In this document: one piece after another, positions 62,360-64,000 of the stretch
Layout: each line of letters begins with the position of its first letter
Position numbering within the stretch: position 1 is the first letter of the stretch
DNA from: Maridesulfovibrio zosterae DSM 11974
GTDB lineage: Bacteria > Desulfobacterota > Desulfovibrionia > Desulfovibrionales > Desulfovibrionaceae
DNA length: 64,000 bases
NCBI RefSeq assembly: GCF_000425265.1
Contig: NZ_KE384342.1
Span: 700,245-764,244 of the forward strand
Reading direction: 5' to 3'
Position numbers and translations under genes: made by a program
The notes under the pieces: model-generated
What the model was told of the DNA's origin: nothing
What the model saw: only the letters and a program-made list of their open reading frames with translations
The model's database searches: none

Positions 62360-62671
62360 ATGCTCAGAAAGTATGAAGCATTAGTGCTTTTGAGCCCTGA
62401 ACTTGCGAGCGACAGCCGCAAAGAAATCGTTGAGGGACTCATCGCAATTATTGACCGCGAAGGCGGTAAAATGGATGAAGTAGACGATTGGGGTTCACGC
62501 CAGCTGGCTTACCCTGTCCAGAACCAGACTCGCGGATACTATGTCCGTCTCGTATTTGATGCACCAGGTCAGCTGGTTGCAGAACTCGAGCGCAACATCC
62601 GTATCACCGAAGGTATCTTCAAGTTCGTAACAGTCAAACTTGACGACGCTGTTCAGGCTCAGGAGGCTTAA
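62360..62671 (+). CDS. rpsF: 30S ribosomal protein S6
   Basis: 103 residues, starting [15 protein letters not shown], with [19 protein letters not shown] typical of S6. Binds S18 on the platform of the small subunit. AAGGAGG upstream. First gene of rpsF-rpsR-rplI-dnaB. The acidic Glu-rich extension of enteric S6 is absent. Confidence 0.97.
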   Translation: MLRKYEALVLLSPELASDSRKEIVEGLIAIIDREGGKMDEVDDWGSRQLAYPVQNQTRGYYVRLVFDAPGQLVAELERNIRITEGIFKFVTVKLDDAVQAQEA

Positions 62672-62673
62672 TC

Positions 62674-62934
62674 ATGGCATTCAAAAAGAAATTTACACCA
62701 AAAAGAAAGTTCTGCCGCTTTTGCGCTGACAAGAGCCTTCCCCTCGATTATAAACGTCCTGATATTCTCAAGGACTTCGTAACCGAACGTGGCAAAATCA
62801 TTGCACGCAGAATTACCGGTACATGTGCCAAGCATCAGCGTCGTCTGACCACTGAAATCAAGCGTTCCAGACAGATGGCTCTTATGCATTACACAACTGT
62901 GCATAGCACCGATGTTAAGAAAAAGAGCATCTAG
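62674..62934 (+). CDS. rpsR: 30S ribosomal protein S18
   Basis: 86 residues with the Cys-containing N-terminus [20 protein letters not shown] and [18 protein letters not shown]. The Cys pattern marks the zinc-binding (C+) version of S18. Two bases after rpsF, so tightly coupled; AGGAGG lies in the rpsF end. Confidence 0.97.
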   Translation: MAFKKKFTPKRKFCRFCADKSLPLDYKRPDILKDFVTERGKIIARRITGTCAKHQRRLTTEIKRSRQMALMHYTTVHSTDVKKKSI

Positions 62935-62943
62935 GGGGACTAC

Positions 62944-63468
62944 ATGAAACTTATTTTACGTGCTGATGTAGACTCTCTTGGAAGCCTTGGAGAAATCGTA
63001 ACTGTTAAATCCGGTTACGGTCGCAACTACCTGATTCCTCAGGGACTTGCTATGCCCGCATCTGAAGCTAATCTCAAGCAGTTCGAGCTTGAAAAAAGAA
63101 AACTTCAGGAAATGGCTGACAATCTCCGCACCCAGGCAGAAGGTCTCAAAGACAGACTGGCTAGTGTTGAAGTTAAAATTGAAGTTCGCGTTGGTGAAGG
63201 CGATAAGATGTACGGTTCTGTAACCGCATCTAACATCGCTGATGCCCTTGCAGAAATGGATTTCGATCTCGACCGCAGAAAAATTCTTGTACCTGAGCCT
63301 ATTCGTGCTCTGGGTGAATTTGCTATCGAAATCAAACTTCACCCCGAAGTTCGTGGGGAAGTAAAACTGGTTGTTGCCAAAGTTGGCCAGCCAGTGGAAG
63401 AAGAGCTCGCTGAAGAAGTAGAAGCAGATGTTGTAGCAGATGCAGAAACAGAAACAGAAGAAGCATAA
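62944..63468 (+). CDS. rplI: 50S ribosomal protein L9
   Basis: 174 residues: MKLILRADVDSLGSLGEIVTVKSGYGRNYLIPQGLA is the N-terminal domain, followed by the long helix and the C-terminal RNA-binding domain. An added acidic tail of about 25 residues (EELAEEVEADVVADAETETEEA) makes it longer than the usual 150. AGGGGG lies before the ATG. Its 3' end overlaps the dnaB start. Confidence 0.96.
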   Translation: MKLILRADVDSLGSLGEIVTVKSGYGRNYLIPQGLAMPASEANLKQFELEKRKLQEMADNLRTQAEGLKDRLASVEVKIEVRVGEGDKMYGSVTASNIADALAEMDFDLDRRKILVPEPIRALGEFAIEIKLHPEVRGEVKLVVAKVGQPVEEELAEEVEADVVADAETETEEA

Positions 63469-64000
63469 TTCCAGCTCAAATTATAGTTCGGACGGAGCGT
63501 CTAATGATGCTTCGTCCGAACTTTTGCGTAAAGTTCCACCAAACAACCTAGAAGCAGAACAGGCTGTACTTGGTGGTGTTTTCTTAAGCAACACTATTTT
63601 CAACGATCTTGTTGATATAGTCCATTCTGACGATTTCTACTCCCCTGCTCATCAGGAAATTTTCCGCACATTTGAAGCCCTTTATTCAAAGAATGCTCCA
63701 ATTGATCTGGTTACAGTCAATGAATACCTCACTGTCGGGGGAAAAATTGATTCTGTTGGCGGTACTGTATACCTTGCCGAACTTGCAAACTCTGTAGTCA
63801 GTTCAGCAAATGCACTTTATCACGCTGAAATTGTAGCAGAAAAAAGTATTCAGCGTAGTCTTATTGATACAGCAGCCAGCATTATCAATGAAAGCTTTGA
63901 TGCACAGGACGTTAAAGAGCTGCTCGACCATTCCGAGCAGGCTATTTTTGAAATTACCGATGCCAAAAAGAATACTACCATAAAAGGCAGTAAAGAGCTG
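63440..64000 (+). CDS. dnaB: Replicative DNA helicase DnaB (3' end outside window)
   Basis: The first 187 codons are visible. After a low-complexity start (MQKQKQKKHNSSSN...) comes LLRKVPPNNLEAEQAVLGGV, the DnaB N-terminal signature, then DDFYSPAHQEIF and SVGGTVYLAELAN. The ATG at 63440 lies inside the acidic tail codons of rplI (29-nt overlap) and follows an in-frame TAG; a later TTG at 63521 is the alternative. The ATPase domain is beyond the edge. Unwinds DNA at the replication fork. Confidence 0.93.
   Translation, partial: MQKQKQKKHNSSSNYSSDGASNDASSELLRKVPPNNLEAEQAVLGGVFLSNTIFNDLVDIVHSDDFYSPAHQEIFRTFEALYSKNAPIDLVTVNEYLTVGGKIDSVGGTVYLAELANSVVSSANALYHAEIVAEKSIQRSLIDTAASIINESFDAQDVKELLDHSEQAIFEITDAKKNTTIKGSKEL

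Overview
The window looks like a chromosomal segment of a marine sulfate reducer of the Desulfovibrionaceae (Maridesulfovibrio/Desulfovibrio type). This is an inference from gene content: a periplasmic selenocysteine-containing [NiFeSe] hydrogenase operon, an abundant 'Desulfovibrio-type' outer-membrane porin, a tig-clpP-clpX-lon block, a FNR-type regulator under a perfect FNR box, and moderately AT-rich DNA. No species-level claim is made.

Layout. 1-6.0 kb: a partial TPR membrane protein, the hysB-hysA hydrogenase genes with their maturation protease (the large subunit reads through an in-frame UGA), and an M23 peptidase. 6-10.2 kb: a three-gene operon for an FkbH-type HAD protein, an acyl carrier protein and an acetyltransferase/aminopeptidase-like fusion, which looks like ACP-tethered acyl (possibly glyceryl) transfer. 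11-20.3 kb: protein quality control (tig, clpP, clpX, lon) interrupted by a hybrid sensor kinase. 20.6-27.1 kb: small TPR protein, zinc-ribbon protein plus ACR3/BASS-type transporter divergent from a Crp/Fnr regulator, LysE exporter, AraC regulator, TylF-like methyltransferase, chemoreceptor. 27.6-41.2 kb: an accessory, decaying region with hypothetical genes, several pseudogenes, an ISL3-type remnant pair that brackets a NleD-like (M91) metalloprotease gene, proline dehydrogenase, a PEGA protein behind a G8 tract, arsenate reductase and a Nif11-type leader-peptide gene.

41.4-53.0 kb: two integrative elements that appear to be stacked at a tRNA-Arg(CCG) gene. The distal one (A) carries a P4-type primase/helicase, a RelE-type toxin-antitoxin pair and a membrane pentapeptide-repeat protein. 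The proximal one (B, flanked by 30-bp direct repeats of the tRNA 3' end) carries a tyrosine integrase next to the tRNA, a HigBA pair, six copies of an 8-bp iteron-like word, a ~210-nt structured segment closed by 21-nt inverted repeats, a retron-type reverse transcriptase (NAxxH and VTG signatures) preceded by an XRE-like HTH gene and a small basic protein, and a CoiA-like nuclease. Element B is the best candidate for an undescribed system: a retron-like defence module with an unidentified effector and non-coding RNA.

53.2-64 kb: core genome resumes with a MauE-type/rhodanese pair, the SRP RNA gene, a cupin, uvrC, the porin, hisD-purC-fabI and the rpsF-rpsR-rplI-dnaB cluster, which runs off the right edge. 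All coordinates and motifs were read by eye; no database search or folding program was run.
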